DNA of 64,000 nt. It comes from Panagrolaimus kolymaensis. Its lineage: Eukaryota; Nematoda; Chromadorea; Rhabditida; Panagrolaimidae. Under the pieces are notes generated by a model. The model saw only the letters and a program-made list of their open reading frames with translations. It was not told the DNA's origin and did no database searches. The number at the start of each line of letters is the position of its first letter. Position 1 is the first letter of the stretch. The translations under genes and the position numbers were made by a program. Location: assembly GCA_028622995.1 (NCBI GenBank), contig JAJQJQ010000063.1, forward strand, positions 124,001-188,000. The letters run 5' to 3'. Positions 1 to 8,560 of this stretch are shown here, piece after piece.

Positions 1-146
1 AGTTTTTTTCATGAACAGCCTTTTATTTTTTTACATTGTAATCCTGTGCACTAATATACTCTTTTCTACGATTTCTAGATTGTCTTCTTTTGACCATGAT
101 GACCTCATTGAAGTATCCTCCTTGAAGTGGATTATCATGGAATTTT

Positions 147-790
147 TTGATAACTTGTTTTCCTTTATCTTTAAAAAAGCAAAAATCTTACACAACAAAA
201 ATAGAGGCTTTGTCTGTCCTTTAAGATCGTTTCTCAAAACAAAAAAAGAATAAAATAGAAATAAATAAATTTAAATATTCAAAAAATTCAAAAACTTTTA
301 GCAAATTTTTAATTGAGTTTAAAAAAAAATTTTTGATTGGTTTTCAAAAGTAAAAGCGAAATAAGAACGAAAATAAAAGCAGGCGACGACAACAAACAAA
401 CTACAAAAAACGTTTTTTCATTCCTTCAATAAAGTTGTAATTTGCTCTACTTTCTAACGGGAAAAATTATTTTTTGACAACAAAAAATATGAGCATTGAA
501 TGCTTTTTTTCTTTACTTAGCTTTCTAATTTGAATATTTTATTAGAGTTTTTTTTAGTAACATGTTATTTTAATTTATAAATCTAATAATTGCTCATTCT
601 TTAAATTTATAAAAAAGAAGTTGGGCCTTCCAAAAAAAATTTTTTTTCTTCTTCGTTTAAACATATAAAATAACTACATACGAAAGTATTAAAAGATAAG
701 CTCACGAAAGAGCAGAGCTTTAGATGACTTTTTAATCGAAGGCGACGTAAAAAAATGTAATAAAAAGAATCCATTACTGACATCAAAAAA
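147..790. repeat. Segmental duplication, copy 1
   Basis: This stretch is a diverged direct copy of about 3190-3750. Shared blocks occur in the same order: a run ending TTTAAAAAAGC, then AAATATTCAAA, then AAAAGCAGGCGAC followed by ACAAACAAACTACAAAA, then GTTGTAATTTGCTCTACTTT, then GAGCATTGAATGC, then TTTGAATATTTT, then TAGTAACATG, then TGACTTTTTNATCGAA near the end. Small indels separate the copies. No coding potential is seen. It may be an old tandem or segmental duplication, or two copies of an unknown AT-rich mobile element; terminal repeats and target duplications were not found. Confidence 0.75.
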
Positions 791-1629
791 ATTTAGGTTG
801 ATTGGGAAACATTAATAAAAGAAGACTATAAAGTTCGAAATCCGCCATTTTAGGCTAATAATGAAACAAAAGCCCTTGATGAAAACTACTTCTCAAACAA
901 TACGTTCACCGAAAACAAAATAAATAATGATGGTTAGATTTTTAAATTTAAAATAAACATTTAAACTAATGTATTTAAAAATTTTGACAGGAAAAAAAGA
1001 GCCAAACTTATTCTTTACGATTTTTTTTTATTTTTGAAAATTTCAACCATTTTTTTCTCTTTTTTTTATTGCAAAACTCCCCGCTTTTTTTGGATGGTTT
1101 TTATTGAAACAGAGGATAAGCGAATGGAAGGCGACCATCAAACATTTATTGTAACAACGGAGGTGCAACTGTTGTTACTTTAGTTTCGGTTCTTTAAGAT
1201 CAAGATATTTATTTATTGCACTCTGTTATAACTAAAATTCTTTCATTGTTCTTTGTAACAGACCAACACTACTCTTATGTACTTGACCTAGCAAAATTCA
1301 GTGCCACTAAAGTGAAGCAATGAATATGTTTTTTAAACAGAAATGAAAGATTTTTTTTGTGCGCATCTGTCGCCCATTAAATCTTTTTTGAACATTCACT
1401 CTTTTTTCCCTCTAAAAATATGTTGTTTTTTTGAATTTTTTATTGGAATATCTCTTTCTTTTGGTTTTTAAAGATCTCAGTGTTTTTCGAAAAATCAAAC
1501 TTTTTTTGATTTATCAAACATCCGAATCTCATTCAACTTTGGTAAGTCTGAAAAGGATGCACTCAAAAAAAAAATTATTTGAGAAAAACTTGAATGAGTG
1601 TCAAAGTCCCTTACTTTATCATTCGCGAC

Positions 1630-2103
1630 CAGCGCTGGCGGTTTTCGGTTTTTCGGTTCAGTTTTCGGTGCATTTTCGGTTCGGTTTTCGGTGAACCGAA
1701 CCGAACCGAAAATCGAAAACCGAAGTATCCCGGTTTCCGGTTCAAACCGATAAACCGAAAACCGAGAAACTTCGGTTTCGGTTCGGTGCACCGATTCGAA
1801 CCGACAAAACCGAATTCGTTTTTCATAGAAAAATGTATCTAGTTGTTATCCAAAGTGTTAGCAAACATGCTAATAATGCATAAAAAGGCATTATTTAAGC
1901 AATACCTAATATTTTATCCCAAAAAATAACGATTTTGAATTTCAAACCGAACCGAAAACCGAAAAATTTTATAAACCGAAAAACCAAAAATCGAGGATTT
2001 CGGTTTTCGATTTAAACCGAAAAACCGAAAACCGATAAGCTACGGTTTCGGTTCGGTTAACCGAAACCGAAAACCGAAGGATTTCGGTAAACCGCCAGCG
2101 CTG
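1630..2103. mobile_element. hAT-like MITE with 8-bp target site duplication
   Basis: The 474-bp element begins CAGCGCTGGCGGTTT and ends with the exact reverse complement of those 15 bases. It is flanked on both sides by the same 8 bases, TTCGCGAC (1622-1629 and 2104-2111). An 8-bp duplication with CAG...CTG termini is the hallmark of hAT transposons. Both arms consist of many short CGGTTTTCGGTT-like subrepeats in inverted orientation, around an AT-rich core at about 1808-1940. There is no transposase, so it would depend on one supplied elsewhere. The open frames across the arms are by-products of the subrepeat and are not genes. The perfect target duplication suggests a fairly recent insertion. 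Confidence 0.9.
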
Positions 2104-2248
2104 TTCGCGACAATGACACTGGAAAATAAAATTGAATTTTGATTTTATTATTTTTGAATTGTCCATGAAAAATGCTTTTTATTGATAGCCATATTGTTCT
2201 GGTTTTTTTGAAATAAAAATATTTTTTGAGTGTGAACGTTTATTAAAA

Positions 2249-2297
2249 GCAAACTACAACTTTTTTTTGTTGATCTTAAAAGCAATTCGTAGTTTGC
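2249..2297. repeat. Hairpin of the CAAACTAC/GTAGTTTG family
   Basis: GCAAACTAC (2249-2257) is followed by its reverse complement GTAGTTTGC (2289-2297). About 90 bases further on comes TTTGAATATTTTAACT, a tail also seen at about 3580 and, in shorter form, at about 530 and 9980. The same CAAACTACAA core recurs at about 395, 3450, 9135 and 9850. This looks like one degenerate copy of a dispersed foldback family. Its function is unknown. Confidence 0.5.
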
Positions 2298-2478
2298 TAA
2301 GCTCTTTTAATTTTTTTCCGAAAAGTTGGATGAAAGAAAAATTTGTTGATTGAACACAACTTTTCTTTTTTGCTTTAACTAAAATTTGAATATTTTAACT
2401 TTATAATATTTTTATTTTATTGAAGTTCCAAGTTTTTCAAGCTGCAAATTTCAGCAGAAAAACCACGATCAACTGAAA

Positions 2479-2577
2479 ATGGCGGCTCTTGTTCCCACCA
2501 ATATGAATGAACTTCATGAAGCAGCAAACAAAACCCTTATCAACGAATTTAAAAAAGTAAAAGAAGTTAACAAATAG
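2479..2577 (+). other. Short coding-like ORF, possible first-exon relic
   Basis: A 32-codon frame starts ATG GCG GCT and begins MAALVPTNMNELHEAANK. About 25 bases 5' of the ATG is a TTTCAG acceptor-like site. The frame contains a possible donor (AAAAAA|GTAAAAG), so it could be a first exon. No convincing continuation was found; the nearest coding-like stretch (about 2637-2690) cannot be joined with confidence. Nothing in it is recognised. It could equally be chance. Confidence 0.2.
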
Positions 2578-2814
2578 CTAGCATTAAAATTATTAATAAC
2601 AAAAGCAAAAAATGAAATCAAATTTTGCCAAAAAAAATTCGGCAGAATACGAGAATGGAACCTCAAATAGCGTCCGTCTACATAAATAAATCAAAACTTT
2701 TTTTTATGTTTTTAAGCCGTAGTTAAGATATTCGACGACAAATTCCAAAGACTGAAAATGTTTAAAATGCAGTATCAAATCTAGAAAATAAAAAAAAAAA
2801 CTTTGGAACTAGTA

Positions 2815-2999
2815 TAGTTGTGCACCCACTTTTTTTTATTACTCTTTTTTCTGTGCAAGCTAATCATTGCCATTAACTAAAAAAATAATAATTCAAATTT
2901 TTTCAATTGATTTTGAAAAAAGAAAATAAGATGAAAAAATCAAAAAGTTAATGAGAAGAATGAAAAAAAAGAGTAATAAAAAAAGTGGGTGCACAACTA
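2815..2999. mobile_element. TA-flanked inverted-repeat MITE
   Basis: The left arm, starting TAGTTGTGCACCCACTTTTT, is repeated as its reverse complement at the right end; together with the flanks the inverted match spans about 44 bp (2808-2851 and 2962-3006). The arms abut TA dinucleotides (2813-2814 and 3000-3001), which fits the TA target duplication of Tc1/mariner elements. The flanking ACTAGT is itself palindromic, so the exact border could lie a few bases further out. The core is about 110 bp, AT-rich and non-coding. Confidence 0.75.
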
Positions 3000-3189
3000 T
3001 ACTAGTGCCAATTAAACAATCTTTAGCCAACATTTATATTTTCATACTAGTTTCAAAACAGTCCAGCAGAATTATGTGTTTAATAGAGAATATCAGTTTT
3101 TATCATATATTGTCACCATTGGACTTGTATTTTCAAATATTTTTTCAATTAAATTATTGGACTTTCATCACCTATTTCATATTTTTTGT

Positions 3190-3750
3190 TGCTTTGATAA
3201 CAAATTTATTGCTTTTTGTCTTTAAAAAAGCTAAAATCTTACACTAAAATAAAGCTTTTGTTTGTCCTTTAAAGACATCGTTTATCAAAACAAAAAAAGA
3301 ATAAAATAAAAATAAATAAATTTAAATATTCAAAATAACAAAAACTTTTACCGAATTTTTAAATAAGTTTTAAAAAAAAACCTTTTCGATTGGTTTTCAA
3401 AAGTAAAAGCGAAAGAAACACGAAAATAAAAGCAGGCGACAACAAACAAACTACAAAAAATGTTTTTTCATTCTTTAAAAAAAGTTGTAATTTGCTCTAC
3501 TTTCAAACGCGATAAGTTATTTTTTGCTAGCAAAAAATATGAGCATTGAATGCTTTTTTTCTTTACTTAGCTTTCTAATTTGAATATTTTAACTATTTTT
3601 TTTTCTTTTTTTAGTAACATGTGACTTTATTTATAAAACTATATATAAAATAAATTCATTTAAAACATCTCGAAAGAACCGATTTTTAAATGACTTTTTG
3701 ATCGAATATGACGTAAAATGTAGTAAAAAAATTCCATCACTGACTTTTTC
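3190..3750. repeat. Segmental duplication, copy 2
   Basis: This is the second diverged copy of the block at about 147-790. It begins within 200 bp of the TA-flanked MITE at 2815-2999, which has no counterpart upstream of copy 1. It shares the AAATATTCAAA start motif, the ACAAACAAACTACAAAA core and the TTTGAATATTTT tail motif. No gene is seen in it. Confidence 0.75.
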
Positions 3751-3786
3751 CAACAGAAAGTAAATGGCCTTACAAATAAAAGATTC

Positions 3787-3930
3787 ATGAAACTTACTGA
3801 ATATGAGCTTTGTCCTGTAACAAAAGATGCCGAAACTACGTATCGTGTTTATGTTTATTTTTTAAAAGAAAACGTTTTGGAAAATAATTATAATACCATT
3901 GGATTAATTGGATTTAAGCAACGTTTTTAA
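3787..3930 (+). other. Short coding-like ORF, unrecognised
   Basis: A 47-codon frame starts MKLTEYELCPVTKDAETT and ends in a TAA. Its composition is more protein-like than the surrounding AT-rich sequence: it uses all codon types and is not a homopolymer run. There is no partner exon, no recognised domain and no obvious promoter. It lies just 3' of duplication copy 2 and has no match near copy 1. It may be a gene relic. Confidence 0.15.
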
Positions 3931-4472
3931 ACTTCGACTTTTAGTTTTTATGCTTTATCTATTCTTTTTTACTTGCATGATTTAAAAAAACGTAGTCAAA
4001 ATATTTTTTTCTTCAACTTCTTCCTTCTTGCTTTTTGTGAGACATATCCGTATCCAATTTTTGTATTAAACGATTTTTGTTTTATAATAATGGCTACTGG
4101 ACCTATACAACATGGGTTATCCTTTAATTAATTCTTTAAATTATTTTAAAGGTCTGCCACAAAATGCCCGTCTTTTTTTGAAATTTTATGTTTCCGACAA
4201 GCTAATTTTATAGCAACATTTGAAATTTCAGTCAAAAATAATAACAAAAAAGTAAAACAAAATATTCAAAAAACTTAAAATAAAAAAAGATACTCATGTT
4301 TTGATTTATTTTATTGTTGAAAGAAAAAAGTCTTTTGATTCTTTATTTTTTATCTTTTTTTCTTGATAACGTCGATGCAAGAAACACACCTTTTTAATCG
4401 ATATAAACAACACACTCTTACAAAAAAAAGTAATTCTAATTTTCAACAAATTATTGCAGGTGCCTACAGGAC

Positions 4473-4842
4473 CAGTGTTCGTTTTTTTCTGAAAGGTCGC
4501 CGCCGCCGCCGACGGCGGCGGCGGCGGCGGCGGCGTTGGCGGCGATAGTTGGTAGTGCAAAATTTACCAAAGGGAGGACCCTTTGGATTTTAAAAATTTT
4601 TCGAAAAAAATTAGAACATTCTTGCTTTGTTCTCATAACTCTTTGGATTGCTCACAAATATCGAGAAAAAAATAGCAAAGAAAAAATTACGTTGAATTTA
4701 GGAAATTCTGGAAAAAAATTTGCCTTGGTTATCCCTTTGGTAATTTGTCAAACTTAATTTTTTGTATCGCCAACGGCGGCGGCGCCGCCGCCAACCCAAA
4801 ATCTTCGCCGCCGCCGCCGGCGGCGGCGGCGTGACAACACTG
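4473..4842. mobile_element. Second hAT-like MITE with GC-rich arms
   Basis: The element starts CAGTGTTC and ends GAACACTG-like (CAACACTG), a short CAGTGTT terminal inverted repeat. The flanks are TACAGGAC on the left (4465-4472) and TAACAGGAC on the right (4843-4851), identical apart from one extra base, consistent with an 8-bp hAT target duplication that has drifted. Both arms are almost pure CGCCGCC/GGCGGCG repeats, in sharp contrast to the AT-rich surroundings. The core, about 4553-4765, is AT-rich. There is no transposase. The poly-Arg, poly-Ala and poly-Pro frames here are products of the triplet repeat. Confidence 0.75.
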
Positions 4843-4982
4843 TAACAGGACATTGGCAGCATATTAATGGATTTTTTTATGTTCATAAAAATTGCATTAT
4901 GGAAACCATCGCTATTTTTTTATTTCATGGTTCATGTTTTTGTAATTTCTTTCATTTTGAAAGTTTTCAAATCTTTAATACA

Positions 4983-5300
4983 AGATTTTATTTTAATAGA
5001 ATTATGAGATTCAACAAAAAAAAACTAAAATATTCAAAAAGCAATATATAAAAGCGAAAATATTTTTATGCATCAATTTTTTTTGAAGGTGCTTTGCTTT
5101 TTTTTTTACATCTTTGATAACAATGACGACTTGCCTCCCTTCGACAACAGCCACCACCTTTCTCATAAGTAAAAAAAGACGCGAGAACCAAAAACAACAA
5201 ATGTCATAAAAAAATTTTTTGGCGCCGATGACATAACTTTTTTTTGTTTATGAAAAGGAAATTATTTTTTGAAGACTCTTTTACTATTTTTAAGTTTCTT
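4983..5300. repeat. Degenerate AT-rich repeat unit, copy A
   Basis: This unit shares ordered blocks with 5628-5970: GATTTTATTTTAATA, then AAAATATTCAAAAAGCAATA, then ATGCATCAATTTTTTTT, then TTGATAACNANGA, then CAGCCACCACCTTTCTCATA, then AAAAGACGCGAGAAC, then AACAACAAATGTCAT, then GATGANATAACTTTTTTT. It is non-coding. The family also occurs in partial form at about 7850-8045 and 8400-8560. Confidence 0.8.
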
Positions 5301-5334
5301 TTAAAGCAATAAAGATAAACAATTAAGCAATTTT

Positions 5335-5605
5335 ATAGCAATTTAAAGCGAGAATAAATTGATTTTTGTTTATTTTTGTTCATCAGATGATTCGTCGGAA
5401 GTTTGATTTTCTTTCTTGGTTGCTTCTTCCAACCATTTTCTGGACGCCATTTCTGCACTAGCTCAATTGGCGTTGTTTTAGCTTCTTTTGGATCTTTTAG
5501 AAGGTATTTATTCACTTTCGTGAAGAAGACTTTGATTTTGTTAAACCCTTGTTTGCTGGCTGATGTTTCATTTCTTTCTTGTTCATTTTCAGGTGCGTTC
5601 AAGCT
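5335..5605 (-). pseudogene. Coding-like fragment, possibly frameshifted
   Basis: One minus frame of about 90 codons contains FTKVNKYLLKDPKEAKTTP and then runs on as basic sequence. A second frame over the 3' half reads MASRKWLEEATKKENQTS and ends in an acidic SDESSDEQK before its stop, which looks more like a natural C-terminus. The switch suggests a one-base frameshift or a short intron. It lies between repeat copies A and B and shows no recognised domain. I regard it as a probable gene relic. Confidence 0.25.
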
Positions 5606-5627
5606 GATGAGGACGATGATTCAGAAA

Positions 5628-5970
5628 AAGATTTTATTTTAATAAAATTATGAGTTTCAAGAAAAAATTAAAAAAAAGTAAAATATTCAAAAAGCAATAA
5701 ATAAAACGCGAAAATCTTTTATATGCATCAATTTTTTTTAAAGGCGGCTTTGCTTTTTTTAACATTCATCCTTGATAACGACGAAGACGGTGATGTTGAG
5801 ACGAACATCCCTTTTAAAACAGCCACCACCTTTCTCATAAGCAAAAAAAAGACGCGAGAACGAAAAACAACAAATGTCATATAAAATTTGCTGTTGATGA
5901 AATAACTTTTTTGTTTGTTGTGAAAAGAGAAATATTTTTTTGAACTGTTTTGCTTTTTTTAAAGCTGAAA
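5628..5970. repeat. Degenerate AT-rich repeat unit, copy B
   Basis: This is a direct copy of the 4983-5300 unit with the same order of blocks. It shares the 20-base CAGCCACCACCTTTCTCATA and the AAAAGACGCGAGAAC block that follows. Divergence is mainly by indels in A/T runs. No gene is present. Confidence 0.8.
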
Positions 5971-7849
5971 CAAAAAAATGTTCTAAATTAAAAAAAGAAT
6001 GGTTAACTTTCATTTAAATATGTATTTTTCATTTATTGCTCCCGAATAATTCTATTATTTTTTTGCAACATATGCACCCTCCCGTTGGGCAATCGCAGCA
6101 TTCATAATATCTTTTTTAACAATTTTTTTCTGGTTATTATTACTTTAAGTTATCAATAAAAAAATTTTATTATCATTTAAGCTTTTATTAGCTATTTAAA
6201 TTTTCATTATTGAAATTATTATGGAAAAAAAGTAAAAAAACTAAATTAAAATATTCAAAACAAAAAAAAATTAAAAAAAATAAGAAGCAACCCTGCTCTT
6301 TTTCAATTAACTAAAGACACTTCTTCAAAAATCAAGGACAAAAACAACCATCACGCGTCCTCGTAAAAAAAAGAAGCGTCTGTCTCTCTTATAAAAATAT
6401 ATTTTTTTGGTTGTTGAAATTGATGTTTTCTAACTACCTTTTCAAGTTTTTTAACGCATCCTTTTTTCTTTAACAACTAAAAAATAAAGTATAAAATGCA
6501 ATAAAATAATTTCCAATAAATGTCCAGTGAATTATCGGCTGATTTTTTTTCTTTACATGATATAAATGATGGGCGTTGTCTTACAGCACATACAAACGCT
6601 CCTATTGGGCAAATGCAGCAAGGATTGCTATCTTTTTAAAATACTTTTTTTTATTTGAATTTTAAACATTAAATTTTCATTTGTTATTATTTTATGTCAT
6701 GCATTTGTGTCGTTTTATTGTATTATCTCAATTTATTAACGAAATCTTAATCGAAATAAAAATAAATACTAAAATTAAAGAAAAAAATATATTAAAATAT
6801 TCACAAAAAAAAGAAGTTTAATGCATCGAGTTTTTTTTTGCTTCAGAAATGTACTTTGTTCTTTTTCTTTTCTTTATCATAAAAAAGCATCCCACACACA
6901 TATTACACTTTTTAAGTTGATTGTTATTCTTCAATGGCAAGAACAACAACAACTACCCCTCTCATATCGTCGTAAAAAAAAGAAGATGGGTGTGTGTTTC
7001 CAATTAAAAAAAAAATTCTTAGGTGGTGGTTGTTGACATGACTTTCTATTTTTCAGGTTTTTGGATTTTACACTCACGAAATTTTTTTTCTTTAAACTAC
7101 AAAGACCCATAAAAAAAATGAAAAAAAAACAGCAATCAAAACCATCGATCTTTAATTGCTCAAAGACTAAAAATCAAAAAACAGAAAATTAGTTAAAAGT
7201 ATTCACTTTTTTTACTATTGTATTAAATCGATAATTTTATTTTATAATTATTATAGTTTTTATGAAAATATTATAAAAATAATCTCTTTCAATAATTCTG
7301 AATTGTTTAATTGTATGAATTGTGCCCTTTTTTAAGTTTTTGTCCGGGTTGCAATTAGTATTTGATGCATGAATTTACCGGCAATTTCATATTTCAATCA
7401 ACCTAATAGCTTCGAAATAAAAAAGCAAAAATTCATAATAATTTTAAAAGTCGAAACAATTTATACTTATTCCAACTTAATTTTTATATCTAAAAACAAA
7501 CAAAAAAATGTTAAAAGATTCAAAAATAGAAAAAATTAAAATTGAATCGATTTTTTTCTTTTCAACGCGCTTTCTCTTTATTTTTTAAAACATTATTAAA
7601 ACGCAGCGTTTAACTAAAAAAAGAAAGTTGAAAGTTGGGTGAGAAACCACACACATTTAGATTCACGTGCATAAAGTCAATGTACAAAAGTTGAAGTATG
7701 ATTGCCGCAAGCAAAAACAAATTTTCGCTGCTTTTTTTGAAAAAAATTTTGAAAATTCAAAAATAATTTTTTTTAATTTTCTTTTATAATAACTTTTTAT
7801 TTTCAGCTCTTGCAAAAAGAAGAATACGGTTGAAGCCAAAAAACCAGGT
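5971..7849. other. AT-rich repeat-bearing intergenic DNA
   Basis: No gene is seen. Two short related blocks occur: GCACCCTCCCGTTGGGCAA at about 6070 and an AACGCTCCTATTGGGCAAA-like version at about 6593, each followed by a cAGCA..ATC string. Further weak AAAATATTCA motifs occur at about 6250 and 6795. These look like remnants of the same repeat family. Confidence 0.4.
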
Positions 7850-8045
7850 TTTTGATAACAACGAGGACGTGTCTCCTTTTTAAAACAGCCACCTTTCTCT
7901 TTCTCATAAGTAATAAAAGAAAAAGACGCGAGATCGAAAAACAACAAACATCATAAAAAAATTGGATGTTGATGATATAACTTTTATTTTTTTCGGTAAT
8001 CAAAAGGCAATTTTTTTGGGAAAATGATTTGCTTTTTTTAATTTT
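7850..8045. repeat. Degenerate AT-rich repeat unit, copy C (partial)
   Basis: This partial copy keeps the 3' half of the unit: TTGATAACAACGAGGACG, CAGCCACCTTTCTC, a CTCATAAGTAA block, AAAAAGACGCGAGATCG, AACAACAAACATCAT and GATGATATAACTTTT. The 5' half, with AAAATATTCAAAAA, is not recognisable here. Confidence 0.6.
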
Positions 8046-8399
8046 TATTATTGAACCTCTAAAAGATGGATTTGGAAAAAGCATCAATGATACAGCTCGC
8101 ATTTCAAAAGAAACTAAAAAATCAATAGGGTATTAATAATTTTAAATCATTAAAATTTCTACTTTAAAATTTTTTTTTAATTGTGGATATTAATTAAAAA
8201 CTTTATTTAATATTTAATGTCGCAACATCGTTTTCCCGTGGGGGTGGTTGAGAAACCAAATTTTTATGATTATCGTCATTTTTTTATTCTTGTTGACGTC
8301 GACTACAAATTTTTTTGTTTTTAAATTTATCAAGTTTTATTTTTGTTTATTTCCAACAAATTTTCTTTCCATATAAAATTTGAAAATTAAGTAAAAAAC

Positions 8400-8560
8400 A
8401 AAAAATCAAAATTAAAATATACAAAAAAATAAAATAAAAACGCACTTTTCTCATACATCAATCTATTGGAAAAATGTGCATTTTTTTTTTACTTTTTTTA
8501 TTTCTCTTTTGTTATTATTACCAACGACAATGAAGACAGCCTTTCACTTTTTTTAACTAG
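8400..8560. repeat. Degenerate AT-rich repeat unit, copy D (weak)
   Basis: The order AAAATATACAAAAA, AAAACGCAC, CATACATCAATCTATT, then ACCAACGACAATGAAGACAG matches the 5' half of copies A and B, with more substitutions. Support comes from the order of blocks more than from any long identity. Confidence 0.4.

Noticed and set aside
1495..2166. Several 60-100 codon frames rich in Arg, Phe, Glu, Asn and Pro on both strands
   Set aside because: They are translations of the CGGTTTTCGGTT subrepeat inside the hAT-like MITE. Both strands and several frames are open at once.
4306..4886. Poly-Arg, poly-Pro and poly-Ala frames
   Set aside because: They are translations of the CGCCGCC arms of the second MITE and have no exon partners.
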